Assembly (NCBI GenBank): GCA_011525905.1
Contig: WYBK01000262.1
Span: 1-32,905 of the forward strand
From: Acidobacteriota bacterium
Lineage (GTDB): Bacteria; Acidobacteriota; Thermoanaerobaculia; Multivoradales; JAGPDF01
Direction: 5' to 3'
DNA length: 32,905 nt
Under the pieces are notes generated by a model that did not search any database, was not told the origin of the DNA, and was given only the letters and a program-made list of their open reading frames with translations. The translations under genes and the position numbers were made by a program. Of the stretch, positions 18,194 to 25,240 are shown one piece after another. Positions within the stretch are counted from its first letter, which is position 1. The number at the start of each line of letters is the position of its first letter.

Positions 18194-18300
18194 GCGCGCG
18201 GGCCGACGATTCCGGCGACACCACGCCGCTCGCCGATCTGCCCTTCGCGGACGGCTTCGAGCTCGGCGATCTGTCGCTCTGGTCCGCCTCGACGTCACCG
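18194..18300 (+). pseudogene. Orphan fragment encoding a DGFE-x-GD-type protein tail
   Basis: On the + strand, in the gap between two - strand genes, the frame reads ADDSGDTTPLADLPFADGFE then LGDLSLWSA. The core (PFADGFELGDLSLW, 18241-18282) matches the C-terminus of the SGNH hydrolase at the other end of the window (IFRDGFESGDTSLW) at 10 of 14 residues. There is no nearby start codon with a ribosome-binding site, no plausible protein body upstream and no stop directly after the motif. It therefore looks like the remnant of a secreted-protein gene whose body has been lost. The rest of the 237-bp gap (18140-18376) holds only the promoter of the 59-aa gene. Confidence 0.5.
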
Positions 18301-18374
18301 AGAGCGAGCTGGCGTGGTCGGGCGCGGTGCGGCGCGGACGATCCCGCGCGCGACCCGGCGTCGGCCGGTCCGGC

Positions 18375-18839
18375 TCAGGCGGGGACGCGGCCGCGGCGGC
18401 TCAGCCACCAGCAGAGGCCGCGGTGGAAGAGATCGACCGGCTCGCAGTACATCAACGGACAGCCACCGACGATCGCCTCGACGCCGCGAGCGCGGCATTC
18501 GCGCAGCGCTTCCTGCGAGACGCTCCCTTCTCCGATCGAGCGGTGGAACCAGATGCGCGGCACGCCGCGCTCGGCGCACTGGCGCACGCTGTCGGTCGCG
18601 AAGCGGGGATGGCTCGCGAAGATCACGCCATCGAGCGCTCCGGGCACCGCGCTCAGGTCGGGGTAGCAGGGTGCGCCCTCGAGCTCGGTGGCATTCGGGT
18701 TGACCGCGACCACCTCGTAGCCGGCCGAGCGCAGCTTGCGCAGGATGACGTTGCCCACGCCGCTCTGGCGCGAGACGCCGGCGATCGCGAAGCGTCGGCC
18801 GCGCAGGAACTCGGCGATCGAGGGGGGCGGCTTCGGCAT
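18375..18839 (-). CDS. CoA-binding domain protein (YccU-like)
   Basis: 154 residues forming a single CoA_binding_2 Rossmann domain. Visible signs are the first strand and glycine turn FAIAGVSRQSGVGNVILRKLRSAGYEVVAVNPN (residues 17-49), then the family pattern CYPDLSAVPGALDGVIFASHP, and VPRIWFHRSIGEGSVSQEAL followed by GVEAIVGGCPLMYCEPVDLFHRG at the end. Proteins of this group bind CoA or a nucleotide, but their cellular role is poorly known. The ATG at 18839 is preceded by AGAGGAGA. It is the only gene on its transcript that I can see. The upstream gap (18840-18983) holds nothing I recognise. Confidence 0.9.
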   Translation of the reverse strand: MPKPPPSIAEFLRGRRFAIAGVSRQSGVGNVILRKLRSAGYEVVAVNPNATELEGAPCYPDLSAVPGALDGVIFASHPRFATDSVRQCAERGVPRIWFHRSIGEGSVSQEALRECRARGVEAIVGGCPLMYCEPVDLFHRGLCWWLSRRGRVPA

Positions 18840-18983
18840 GGTGTCGTCTCCTCTGCGGCCATGACAGCACCGTGCCGGCGAGCGCGCGCCCTCCCCCGGG
18901 GTAGTCAGCGGGGCGCGGGTCCTGGGCGGTCGGTCGGTCGGGTGGGGCGGTGCCGGGCGGGCCTCGGTGGCGGGTTGACCGGA

Positions 18984-20852
18984 TCAGCCGCCGGTTTCGG
19001 CGTCGCGACAGGCCTCGTAGTCCTCGCAGGCCTGGGGGTGACGCAGGCAGAAGCCGAGGATGCTCTCTTCCTTGTCCCGCAGGCGGTTCTGCCGCTCGTG
19101 CATCCGGTCGGCCAGCGGCTCGAGCTCCTCGATCAGGCGCAGGTAGGCGTAGGCGCCGTCGAGCACGCTCTCGAGCGTCGGCGCGCCGCATCCTTGCAGG
19201 CGCTGGCGGAGCTGCTGGGGTGAGGAGCTCCCCAGGCTCGCGTAGCCGGCGACGAACTGGTCGTAGTAGTTCTCGACCGCGAGCCACTCGCTGCCACCGA
19301 CCGGGGTGTTCGCCGAGGGGAGCAGCCAGGAGGGATCGCCCGACGCGATCTTCTCGAGCTGGCCGGCGTAGTTGAGGAAGTTGTAGAAGCCCGCCAGCTC
19401 GGTGGCGGTCGCGGGCGCACCGGCCAGCCCCGAGGAGAGGACCCCGATCAGGAGCTGCGCGAACCCCCAGAGGTTGCAGTCGCGCATGGCGTGCTCGAAG
19501 TCGCCGGACCACTGCGCTGCCTGAGACTGGAGACGGTCGACTTCGGCGGTCACGCGCAGCAGCTCGGCGGCGTAGAGCCGCCACTGGTCGAGCAACAGGT
19601 CGAGCTGCGCGCGGTCGGGCGCGGTCTCGTCGCAGGGGCGCCGGGGCTCCGGCGGCGGCTCCCGGTCGGGCGGCGGCGGCGGCGGGCAGGCGACGCCCTC
19701 CCGGCAGATGCTCCAGGCGACCTCGGTCCGCGGACAGCAGCCGGTGCAGGCCCCGGAATGAGCGCCGCGCAGGATGCCGCCGCCCTCCACCATCCGCACC
19801 TGCTGATCGGAGCATTCGGCGCCGCCGTAGGAGGGGATCCAACCCAGGACCGCGGAGACGAAGTCGGCGCGCCACGTGGCGCCGTTCGAGCAGGAGATCT
19901 CGAACTCGGCGTCGTCGCGCGGCGCGATGCCGACGATGTAGAGCGTCGCGCCGGTCGGGATGTCCACGCCGAGGATGGGGGCGAAGTCGCGGTCGCTGCT
20001 CTTGTGCCAGGTTCCACCGGCGACTCGAGCGTCCTGGCTCGAGACGTCGGTGACCGTGACCTCGCCCTGACCGCTACAGGTGCCGTAAGCGCTGGTCGAC
20101 CGGAAGACGTTGCGGATCCGAGAGCCTTCCGAAGTGAACCGCGCGAGGGTGCCGCAGCGTACGGTGGTCGGTCGTCCGCTCGCGTCGGCGCCCGGGCAAG
20201 ACAGGGGATAGCGGTACTCGCGCAGGCGCACGTCGATGCTGTAGCTCCACTCGGAGAAGGTTTCGTCGACGGTGCCGAGGTTGCGGCCCGTGATCGTGCC
20301 GGTCCAGAGCGCGCCGCGCTCGCCGTCGGGCGGGTGCGGAGGCGGAGGCGGGGGGGTCGGGGTCGGGATCGGCGTCGGCGTCGGAGGAGGCGTCGGCGTC
20401 GGTGCCGGAGTGGGCGTCGGCGGCGGCGTCGCCGTCGGGCGGACGATCGGCGGCTCTTCCCGCTGTCCGGGAGCGGGCGCGGCGAAGAGCACCCAGGAGA
20501 CCTGGTCGCGGTCGTGCGAGCCCGCTTCGGTCGCGACCACGCCGAGCGAGATGCCGACGATGCGGGCGACAACGATCGCGCCCCCCGCGAGGTGGACCTC
20601 GTCGGTCGCGGTCTGCGACGCCGCCGGCGGGGGCGTGGTGAGGTCACCGAAGGCGATCGCGGCGATCGCCGCGCGCGGCACCGTCGAGCCGGAGAGCCCG
20701 CAGCTCTCCCCGACGCAGGCGGCGAGCGCGCCGGCGCGCTGGGTGCCATCGCGCAGGAAGAGGATGTCGGCGCGCGCGGCGAGCGCGAGCAGGGAGAGAG
20801 CGCTCGCGACGAGCGCGGCACGGCGGTCGGCCCGGCCCCTGCGACTCGTCAT
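18984..20852 (-). CDS. Large secreted protein of unknown function with Pro-Thr linker
   Basis: 622 residues, no recognised family. A signal peptide ends about residue 28 (ALVASALSLLALAARA). Two short beta-rich modules follow: ILFLRDGTQRAGALAACVGE ending VPRAAIAAIAFGD (30-70), and VHLAGGAIVVARIVGISLGV ending RDQVSWVLFA (86-124). They share an LSM-like pattern (hydrophobic, G, hydrophobic, basic residue before the last strand) and may be a duplication. A Pro-Thr linker (about 138-175) leads to a beta-rich region with paired cysteines (YGTCSGQG, GAECSDQQ, SGACTGCCPRTEVAWSICREGVAC). A second proline-rich linker precedes a helical C-terminal domain rich in Gln, Leu and Tyr, ending with CLRHPQACEDYEACRD. 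Probable disulfides suggest an extracytoplasmic location. TAGAAT at 20884-20889 is a likely promoter. Confidence 0.82.
   Translation of the reverse strand: MTSRRGRADRRAALVASALSLLALAARADILFLRDGTQRAGALAACVGESCGLSGSTVPRAAIAAIAFGDLTTPPPAASQTATDEVHLAGGAIVVARIVGISLGVVATEAGSHDRDQVSWVLFAAPAPGQREEPPIVRPTATPPPTPTPAPTPTPPPTPTPIPTPTPPPPPPHPPDGERGALWTGTITGRNLGTVDETFSEWSYSIDVRLREYRYPLSCPGADASGRPTTVRCGTLARFTSEGSRIRNVFRSTSAYGTCSGQGEVTVTDVSSQDARVAGGTWHKSSDRDFAPILGVDIPTGATLYIVGIAPRDDAEFEISCSNGATWRADFVSAVLGWIPSYGGAECSDQQVRMVEGGGILRGAHSGACTGCCPRTEVAWSICREGVACPPPPPPDREPPPEPRRPCDETAPDRAQLDLLLDQWRLYAAELLRVTAEVDRLQSQAAQWSGDFEHAMRDCNLWGFAQLLIGVLSSGLAGAPATATELAGFYNFLNYAGQLEKIASGDPSWLLPSANTPVGGSEWLAVENYYDQFVAGYASLGSSSPQQLRQRLQGCGAPTLESVLDGAYAYLRLIEELEPLADRMHERQNRLRDKEESILGFCLRHPQACEDYEACRDAETGG
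20356..20438. repeat. Low-complexity GTCGGN/GGCGTC tract encoding the Pro-Thr linker
   Basis: On the + strand the tract is made of GTCGGC, GTCGGG and GTCGGA hexamer-like units; on the coding strand these give Pro-Thr dipeptides. Such a tract is prone to copy-number change, so linker length may vary between strains. Confidence 0.7.
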
Positions 20853-20883
20853 CGCGGCCCCCGCATCCTGGATTGGAGGCTCG

Positions 20884-20889
20884 ATTCTA
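20884..20889 (-). promoter_or_regulatory. Candidate -10 element (TAGAAT) for the 622-aa secreted protein gene
   Basis: TAGAAT on the - strand lies 31 nt before ATG 20852 and just downstream of the hcrB stop (20922). It suggests that this gene is transcribed separately from the hcr genes. Confidence 0.45.
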
Positions 20890-20921
20890 GGCCGATTCTG
20901 GCGCCGGCGCGCGTCTCGGCT

Positions 20922-21908
20922 TCACAGCCCGGCGGCGCGGCGCAGGGTGCGCTCGACGTGGACCGGGGTGACCTGGCCGCGCCAGCGGGGGTCGAGGTCG
21001 GTGTTGTCCATCGGCGTCGCGGCGGCGCGGGTCTTCGCGGCGGCGGCGCGGAGCGTCTCCTCGGTGAGCGGGCGGCCGACGAGCTCGGCGGCGGCGTCGG
21101 TCGCCGGGGAGGGGAAGGAAGCCACCGCGCCGAGGACGATCTTCGCGTCGGCGACGATGTCGCCCTCGAGCCAGAGGGCGACCGCGACCGAGAGGACGCC
21201 GAAATCGATCGAGCCGCGGCGGCGGAGCTTGAAGAAGCCGCTTCGGCAGGCCGTGGCGTCGGAGCCGCGCGGCAGCACGACGCGCGTGACGATCTCCCCC
21301 GGGCGCTTGGTCAAGTAGTCGATGCCGTCGTCGCGGTAGAGCGCCTCGGCCGGGATCTCGCGCTCCCCCTCCGGCGAGGCGAGCGCGACCCGCGCGCCGA
21401 GGGCGAGGAGCATCGGCGCCGAGTCGGCCGACTGCACCGCCCAGCAGCGCGGGGAGGAGGGGGCGACCCAGCAGATCTTCCCCTCGGCCTTCATGCAGTA
21501 GTGGATGGCGCGGCGCCACTCCTCGTTCTGGTCGTAGTAGGTGCAGCGCGTGTCGAGGCAGAGGTTGCCGCCGAGCGTGCCCAGGTTGCGCAGCGGCGGC
21601 GAGCTGATCGAGGCGACGGCCTCGCCGAGTGCGGGGAAGCGGCTGCGCACCGCCGGATGGCGCTCGACGTCCGCGAGCGTCTCCATCGCGCCGATCGCGA
21701 GATCGCCGTTGGCGCGCAGGCCCCGCAGCGCGCCGACGCCGGCGAGCGAGACGACGTGCGCCGCCTTCTGGTGCCGGCGCTTCAGGTTCGGCCAGAGGTC
21801 GGTGCCACCCGCGACGACGCGCGCGGCCGGGCCCTCGCCGGCGAGGATCGCGAGCGCCTCGTCGAGGGTATCGGGCTGGTGGAGGCGGAAGGGCGGGAGT
21901 CTCAGCAC
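20922..21908 (-). CDS. hcrB: 4-hydroxybenzoyl-CoA reductase-like beta subunit (FAD + [4Fe-4S])
   Basis: 328 residues. The FAD domain of molybdenum hydroxylase medium subunits is clear: VVAGGTDLWPNLKRR (31-45) and SSPPLRNLGTLGGNLCLD (102-119). Inserted after it is a region with cysteines at 122, 138, 146 and 155 (TRC, HYC, KIC, PRC). As I recall, these are the very positions that bind the additional [4Fe-4S] cluster in Thauera aromatica 4-hydroxybenzoyl-CoA reductase; the insertion is absent from xanthine and CO dehydrogenases. The surrounding motif, DTRCTYYDQNEEWRRA, is also HcrB-like. The subunit passes electrons between the cluster chain and FAD. A ribosome-binding site (GGAGG) is 7 nt before ATG 21908. 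It is the last gene of the hcr set, separated from hcrA by 471 bp that contain a repeat. Confidence 0.88.
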   Translation of the reverse strand: MLRLPPFRLHQPDTLDEALAILAGEGPAARVVAGGTDLWPNLKRRHQKAAHVVSLAGVGALRGLRANGDLAIGAMETLADVERHPAVRSRFPALGEAVASISSPPLRNLGTLGGNLCLDTRCTYYDQNEEWRRAIHYCMKAEGKICWVAPSSPRCWAVQSADSAPMLLALGARVALASPEGEREIPAEALYRDDGIDYLTKRPGEIVTRVVLPRGSDATACRSGFFKLRRRGSIDFGVLSVAVALWLEGDIVADAKIVLGAVASFPSPATDAAAELVGRPLTEETLRAAAAKTRAAATPMDNTDLDPRWRGQVTPVHVERTLRRAAGL

Positions 21909-22027
21909 GGTGTCGCCTCCGAGCGCGCGGGCGCGAGTGGGCGAGCGGAGCGTCGAGGCCCGGTCGGCAGCCGGAGGTTCCGAGCCGGTTCACCTCGGGG
22001 GTCCGCCAACCGCTTCGGCGTCTGCTC

Positions 22028-22064
22028 GGGGACATGTTCCCAGCGCAGCTGGGTACGTGTCCCC
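22028..22064. repeat. REP-like hairpin at the edge of repeat copy A
   Basis: Arms GGGGACATGTTCCCAGC (22028-22044) and GCTGGGTACGTGTCCCC (22048-22064) pair with 2 mismatches in 17, around a 3-nt loop. The equivalent hairpin occurs in copy B. Confidence 0.8.
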
Positions 22065-22090
22065 GTCCCAGCGAGGGCCAGCGGATGGAG

Positions 22091-22119
22091 GAGGACACGA
22101 AGCCTCGCTTCATGTCCCC
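22091..22119. repeat. Second hairpin, unique to repeat copy A
   Basis: Arms 22091-22103 and 22107-22119 pair at 11 of 13 positions around the loop CTC. The outer end is again GGAC/GTCCCC, like the first hairpin, but the inner sequence (GAAGC) differs. It lies in the segment absent from copy B. Confidence 0.7.
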
Positions 22120-22379
22120 GTCCCAGCGCCGGTCCCCTGGATTCGCCGGCCCACAGACTGCCGCGACGGTTCTCCACCGGATGGGGGAGGAGCTTCTCTG
22201 CGCGCGGCGCTGTCGCGCCGTGCTCGAGAACTTCCCCCGATACGGACCGGCCTCGATTCCGTGCGTTCTGCCGGCGGGCCGGCTCGTTCCGCGCCACGCC
22301 CTTCGAGCTCGTGGATTCGATCGAGCCTCGCATCCGACACTTCACGAACTGCCCCCGGGTCAGCTCGGTCGACGCCACG

Positions 22380-24965
22380 CTAGTCACCCTTCTTCCCCTC
22401 GAGCCGGGTCGTCAACGACTCGACGCCCTTGGCCTTCAGTGCCGCGTCGCGCTCCTGCATGGTGCCGGCCTGCGAGGCGCGCCCCATCGCCAGCCGGAAC
22501 TCCGCCTCGTTCGAGGCCTGGCCGTCGCCCCCTTCCCAGGGCGTCGGCACCTTCAGGGTGAAGCCGAAGTCGACCTCGGGGAACGAGGTCGGACCGAAGC
22601 GCGGCTCCTTGCCCCGCGCCTTGGCGTCGAGCGCCTTGAGCACGTGCTGCGGGTGGATCGGCACCTGGTCGACGCGCACGCCGACCGCGTCCCAGATCGC
22701 GTTGGCGCAGGCCGGCGGGATCGGCAGCAGCGGCCCCTGGCCGACCTCCTTGGCGCCGAAGGGCCCCGCCGGGTCGGGCTCCTCGATCAGGTAGGTGGTC
22801 ACCGGCGGCATCTCCTCGAAGGTCGGGCTCTTGTACTCGAGCAGCGAGGGGAACTCGTGGACGAGCGCCGCCGAGCGCGATTTCGGCAGCCGCCGGAAAG
22901 CCGACTCCTCCATCATCGCCTCGCCGAGGCCCATGTAGACCGAGCCCTCGACCTGGCCCATCACCAGCACCGGGTTGATCGACCTGCCGATGTCGTGGGC
23001 GATCCAGACCTGGAGGGGCCGCCAGACGCCGGTCGCCGGGTCGACCTCGACCTCGACGACCGCGGCGGAGTAGGAGTAGGTCGGGGAGGGCCCGACGCCG
23101 GCGCCGCGGTACTTGCCGGGAGAGCGGGGGGGGATGTAGCTGCCGGTGGTCGCCAGGGTGCCGAATCGCGCCTCGGCGGCGATCACCGCCTCCTCCCAGC
23201 CGAGGCCGCGCTCGGGGTCGGCGGCGTCGAAGACCCGGCGCTCGGCGAAGACGAGGCGCTCGCCGGGCACGTCGAGCTGCTGCGCGACGGCGCGCGCGAT
23301 CGTGTCGCGCGCTCGCTCGGCCGCCTCTCTCGCCGCCTGGCCCATCATCAGGGTGACGCGCGAGGAGTAAGAGCCGAGGTCGACCGGCGTGAAGGCGGTG
23401 TCGGCGACCTGGAGGCGAACGTCGGCGAGGTCGACTCCGAGCACCTCGGCGACGATCGCCGCCAGCACCGAGTCGGAGCCCTGGCCGATCTCGGTCTCGC
23501 CGCAGAAGACCGCGACGCCGCCGCCGCGGTCGAGGTGGAGCGCCACGCCCGACTGCGGCATGTGGTTCCAGTAGATCGGCAGCCCGGCGCCGCACAGGTA
23601 GGACCCGCAGGCGAGGCCGAGTCCCCGCGGTCGATCGGAGTCGCGGGGGAGCTTGCCCCAGCGCTCGCGGAAGCCCGAGCCGGCGACGACTGCCTCGATG
23701 CACCTGGCGAGCCCGATCGTGCCGAGCTTCAGCCAGTTCGCGGTGACCGTGCCGGGTCGTTCGACGATCTTCAGGCGCAGGTCCGCCGGGTTGAGGCCTA
23801 GGTCGACCGCGATCTTGTCGAGCTGCACCTCGAATCCGAACCGGGGCTGCGGCGTGCCGTGCCCCCGCTTCGGCCCGCAGGCCGGCTTGTTGGTGAAGGC
23901 GCGGATCGACTCGAACTTGTAGCGCGGCAACCGGTACGTGACCGTCTGCAGCGCTCCGGTGTAGTAGGTGGAGGCCACGCCGTAGCTGCCGTAGGCGCCG
24001 CCGTCGAGCGTGGTCTGCAGCGTCTGCGCGACCAGGGTGCCGTCCCGCTTCACTCCCGTGCGCAGACGCATCTGGACCGGATGGCGGCCGCGATGGCAGT
24101 AGAAGACCTCCTCGCGGGTGAGCGAGATCCTCGCCGGCCGGCCGAGCTTCAGCGCCATCGCGGCGCAGACGATCTCGTGGCCGAACGGGTCGCTCTTGCC
24201 ACCGAAGCCGCCGCCGTTGGGAGTCGCGACGACGCGAATGCGCGACGCCGGCAACCCCAGCACCTTGGCGAGCGCGCGATGGAGGTAGTGGGGCGTCTGG
24301 GTCGAGGAGTAGACGGTCAGTCGCCGCTCGTCCTCGGGGACGGCGACGGTCGCGTGCTGCTCCATCGGCAGATGGGTGTTGCCGTCGTAGAAGAAGAGGT
24401 CCTCGTAGATCCGGTCGGCCTCGGCGAAGCCGGCCTCGACGTCGCCGAACTCCATCGAGACGACTTTGTGCAGGTTGCCCCGGTCGGCGTAGGCGTGCAT
24501 TCGCGGCTCCGGCGTCGAGATCGCCTCCTCGACGGTCGCGATCGTCGGCAGCGGCTCGTAATCCACCTCGACTGCGAGCGCCGCCTCGTGCGCGGCATCC
24601 TCGGTGACCGCGGCCACCGCGACCACCGGATCGCCGACGTGACGGACGAGCTCGAGCGCGAGCGGGTGCTCGTCCTGCGAGACCGGCAGAATGCCGAAGG
24701 TGGTCGGCAGGTCCTGACCGGTCAGGAAGCCGACGACTCCCGGCACGGAACGCGCGCGCTCGAGGTCGATTCCGCGGATCCGGGCGTGCGGCAGGGTCGA
24801 GCGGACGAGCTTCAGGTGGACCTGGCGTGGGAAGGCGAGGTCGTCGGCGAAACGGGTCTGTCCGGTGACCTTGGCGCGGCCGTCGACGCGGCGGAAGGGA
24901 GTGCCGACGAGGCGGCTCGCCGCGGGCGTCGCGGGCGGTTCGGGGCGTTCGATCGGGTCGGTCAT
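22380..24965 (-). CDS. hcrA: 4-hydroxybenzoyl-CoA reductase-like alpha subunit (molybdopterin)
   Basis: 861 residues. The order is that of the xanthine dehydrogenase large-subunit family: N-terminal hammerhead domain (RRVDGRAKVTGQTRFADDL, 25-43), the first molybdopterin domain with NGGGFGGKSDP, CGPKRGHGTPQPRFGFEVQLDK, and the second with GETEIGQGSDS, DLGSYSSRVTLMMGQ and GPFGAKEVGQG, whose Glu740 is the expected catalytic glutamate. Features shared with HcrA and not with xanthine dehydrogenase include EFGDVEAGFAEAD, RGHGT, and the GSYSSRVT block. It should bind the Mo cofactor and, in low-potential electron flow, remove the 4-hydroxyl of 4-hydroxybenzoyl-CoA; the real substrate could be a related aryl-CoA. 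It is about 90 residues longer than the roughly 770 I recall for HcrA, mostly a C-terminal tail from about 780. The ribosome-binding site is weak. Confidence 0.87.
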   Translation of the reverse strand: MTDPIERPEPPATPAASRLVGTPFRRVDGRAKVTGQTRFADDLAFPRQVHLKLVRSTLPHARIRGIDLERARSVPGVVGFLTGQDLPTTFGILPVSQDEHPLALELVRHVGDPVVAVAAVTEDAAHEAALAVEVDYEPLPTIATVEEAISTPEPRMHAYADRGNLHKVVSMEFGDVEAGFAEADRIYEDLFFYDGNTHLPMEQHATVAVPEDERRLTVYSSTQTPHYLHRALAKVLGLPASRIRVVATPNGGGFGGKSDPFGHEIVCAAMALKLGRPARISLTREEVFYCHRGRHPVQMRLRTGVKRDGTLVAQTLQTTLDGGAYGSYGVASTYYTGALQTVTYRLPRYKFESIRAFTNKPACGPKRGHGTPQPRFGFEVQLDKIAVDLGLNPADLRLKIVERPGTVTANWLKLGTIGLARCIEAVVAGSGFRERWGKLPRDSDRPRGLGLACGSYLCGAGLPIYWNHMPQSGVALHLDRGGGVAVFCGETEIGQGSDSVLAAIVAEVLGVDLADVRLQVADTAFTPVDLGSYSSRVTLMMGQAAREAAERARDTIARAVAQQLDVPGERLVFAERRVFDAADPERGLGWEEAVIAAEARFGTLATTGSYIPPRSPGKYRGAGVGPSPTYSYSAAVVEVEVDPATGVWRPLQVWIAHDIGRSINPVLVMGQVEGSVYMGLGEAMMEESAFRRLPKSRSAALVHEFPSLLEYKSPTFEEMPPVTTYLIEEPDPAGPFGAKEVGQGPLLPIPPACANAIWDAVGVRVDQVPIHPQHVLKALDAKARGKEPRFGPTSFPEVDFGFTLKVPTPWEGGDGQASNEAEFRLAMGRASQAGTMQERDAALKAKGVESLTTRLEGKKGD

Positions 24966-25017
24966 CGTCGTTCACCGCCGGCTCGCGACGGGCGGAAACC
25001 CTCCGGCGCCATCGGCG

Positions 25018-25023
25018 TAGACT
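25018..25023 (+). promoter_or_regulatory. Candidate -10 element (TAGACT) for the 64-aa membrane protein gene
   Basis: TAGACT lies 18 nt before ATG 25042 on the + strand, and a G-run acting as ribosome-binding site follows it. Confidence 0.4.
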
Positions 25024-25041
25024 GTTTCGAGGGGGCACGCG

Positions 25042-25236
25042 ATGCTCACGTTCCTGCTCTGGCTGCTGCTCTTCGTCGTTTGCTGGCCGCTCGCGCTGCT
25101 GGCGCTGGTGCTGTATCCGCTCGTCTGGCTGCTGCTGCTCCCCTTCCGATTGCTGGGGATCGCCGTCGAGGGGGTCTTCGCCTTCCTCAAGGCGATCCTC
25201 ATGCTGCCCGCTCGCCTCCTCGGCGCCCGCGTCTGA
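25042..25236 (+). CDS. Small integral membrane protein, 64 aa, function unknown
   Basis: Nearly the whole chain is hydrophobic, with two or three membrane segments: LTFLLWLLLFVVCWPLALLA, LVLYPLVWLLLLPFRLLGIA and VFAFLKAILMLPARLLG. Prolines and single Arg/Lys residues punctuate them. ATG 25042 follows GAGGGGG by 6 nt, and TAGACT lies further upstream. I recall short membrane proteins of this make-up, with a similar LYPLVWLLLLPFRLLG core, in other high-GC bacteria, with no function assigned. The gene lies on the strand opposite to hcr, inside the hcrC-hcrA gap, and ends 5 bp before repeat copy B. Chance occurrence is possible, but the start signals and composition argue for a real gene. Confidence 0.65.
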   Translation: MLTFLLWLLLFVVCWPLALLALVLYPLVWLLLLPFRLLGIAVEGVFAFLKAILMLPARLLGARV

Positions 25237-25240
25237 TCTG

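Larger units (their letters stand above)
22020..22300. repeat. Dispersed extragenic repeat, copy A (hcrA-hcrB gap)
   Basis: This stretch aligns with 25241-25470 in the same orientation over its whole length, apart from about 50 extra bases here. I estimate well over 80% identity by eye; the best stretch, from CGCCGGCCC to TACGGACCGG, differs at only scattered positions. It starts with a REP-like hairpin. The extra bases correspond to a 55-bp partial duplication: TGTCCCCGTCCCAGCG occurs at 22058-22073 and again at 22113-22128. No reading frame is favoured between the two copies. The rest of the 471-bp gap (21909-22019, 22301-22379) shows nothing I recognise. Confidence 0.85.

Noticed and set aside
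22020-22300. Repeat copies A and B as decayed fragments of a protein-coding gene
   Set aside because: The copies differ by an indel of about 50 bp, and no frame is clearly better conserved than the others. Hairpin borders fit an extragenic element better.
19491-23801. A continuous + strand frame of more than 1400 codons opposite the 622-aa gene, hcrB and hcrA
   Set aside because: It is a composition artefact of very GC-rich coding DNA: it crosses several genes and a repeat, is Arg/Ala/Glu-rich, and shows no domain. The - strand frames have clear families.
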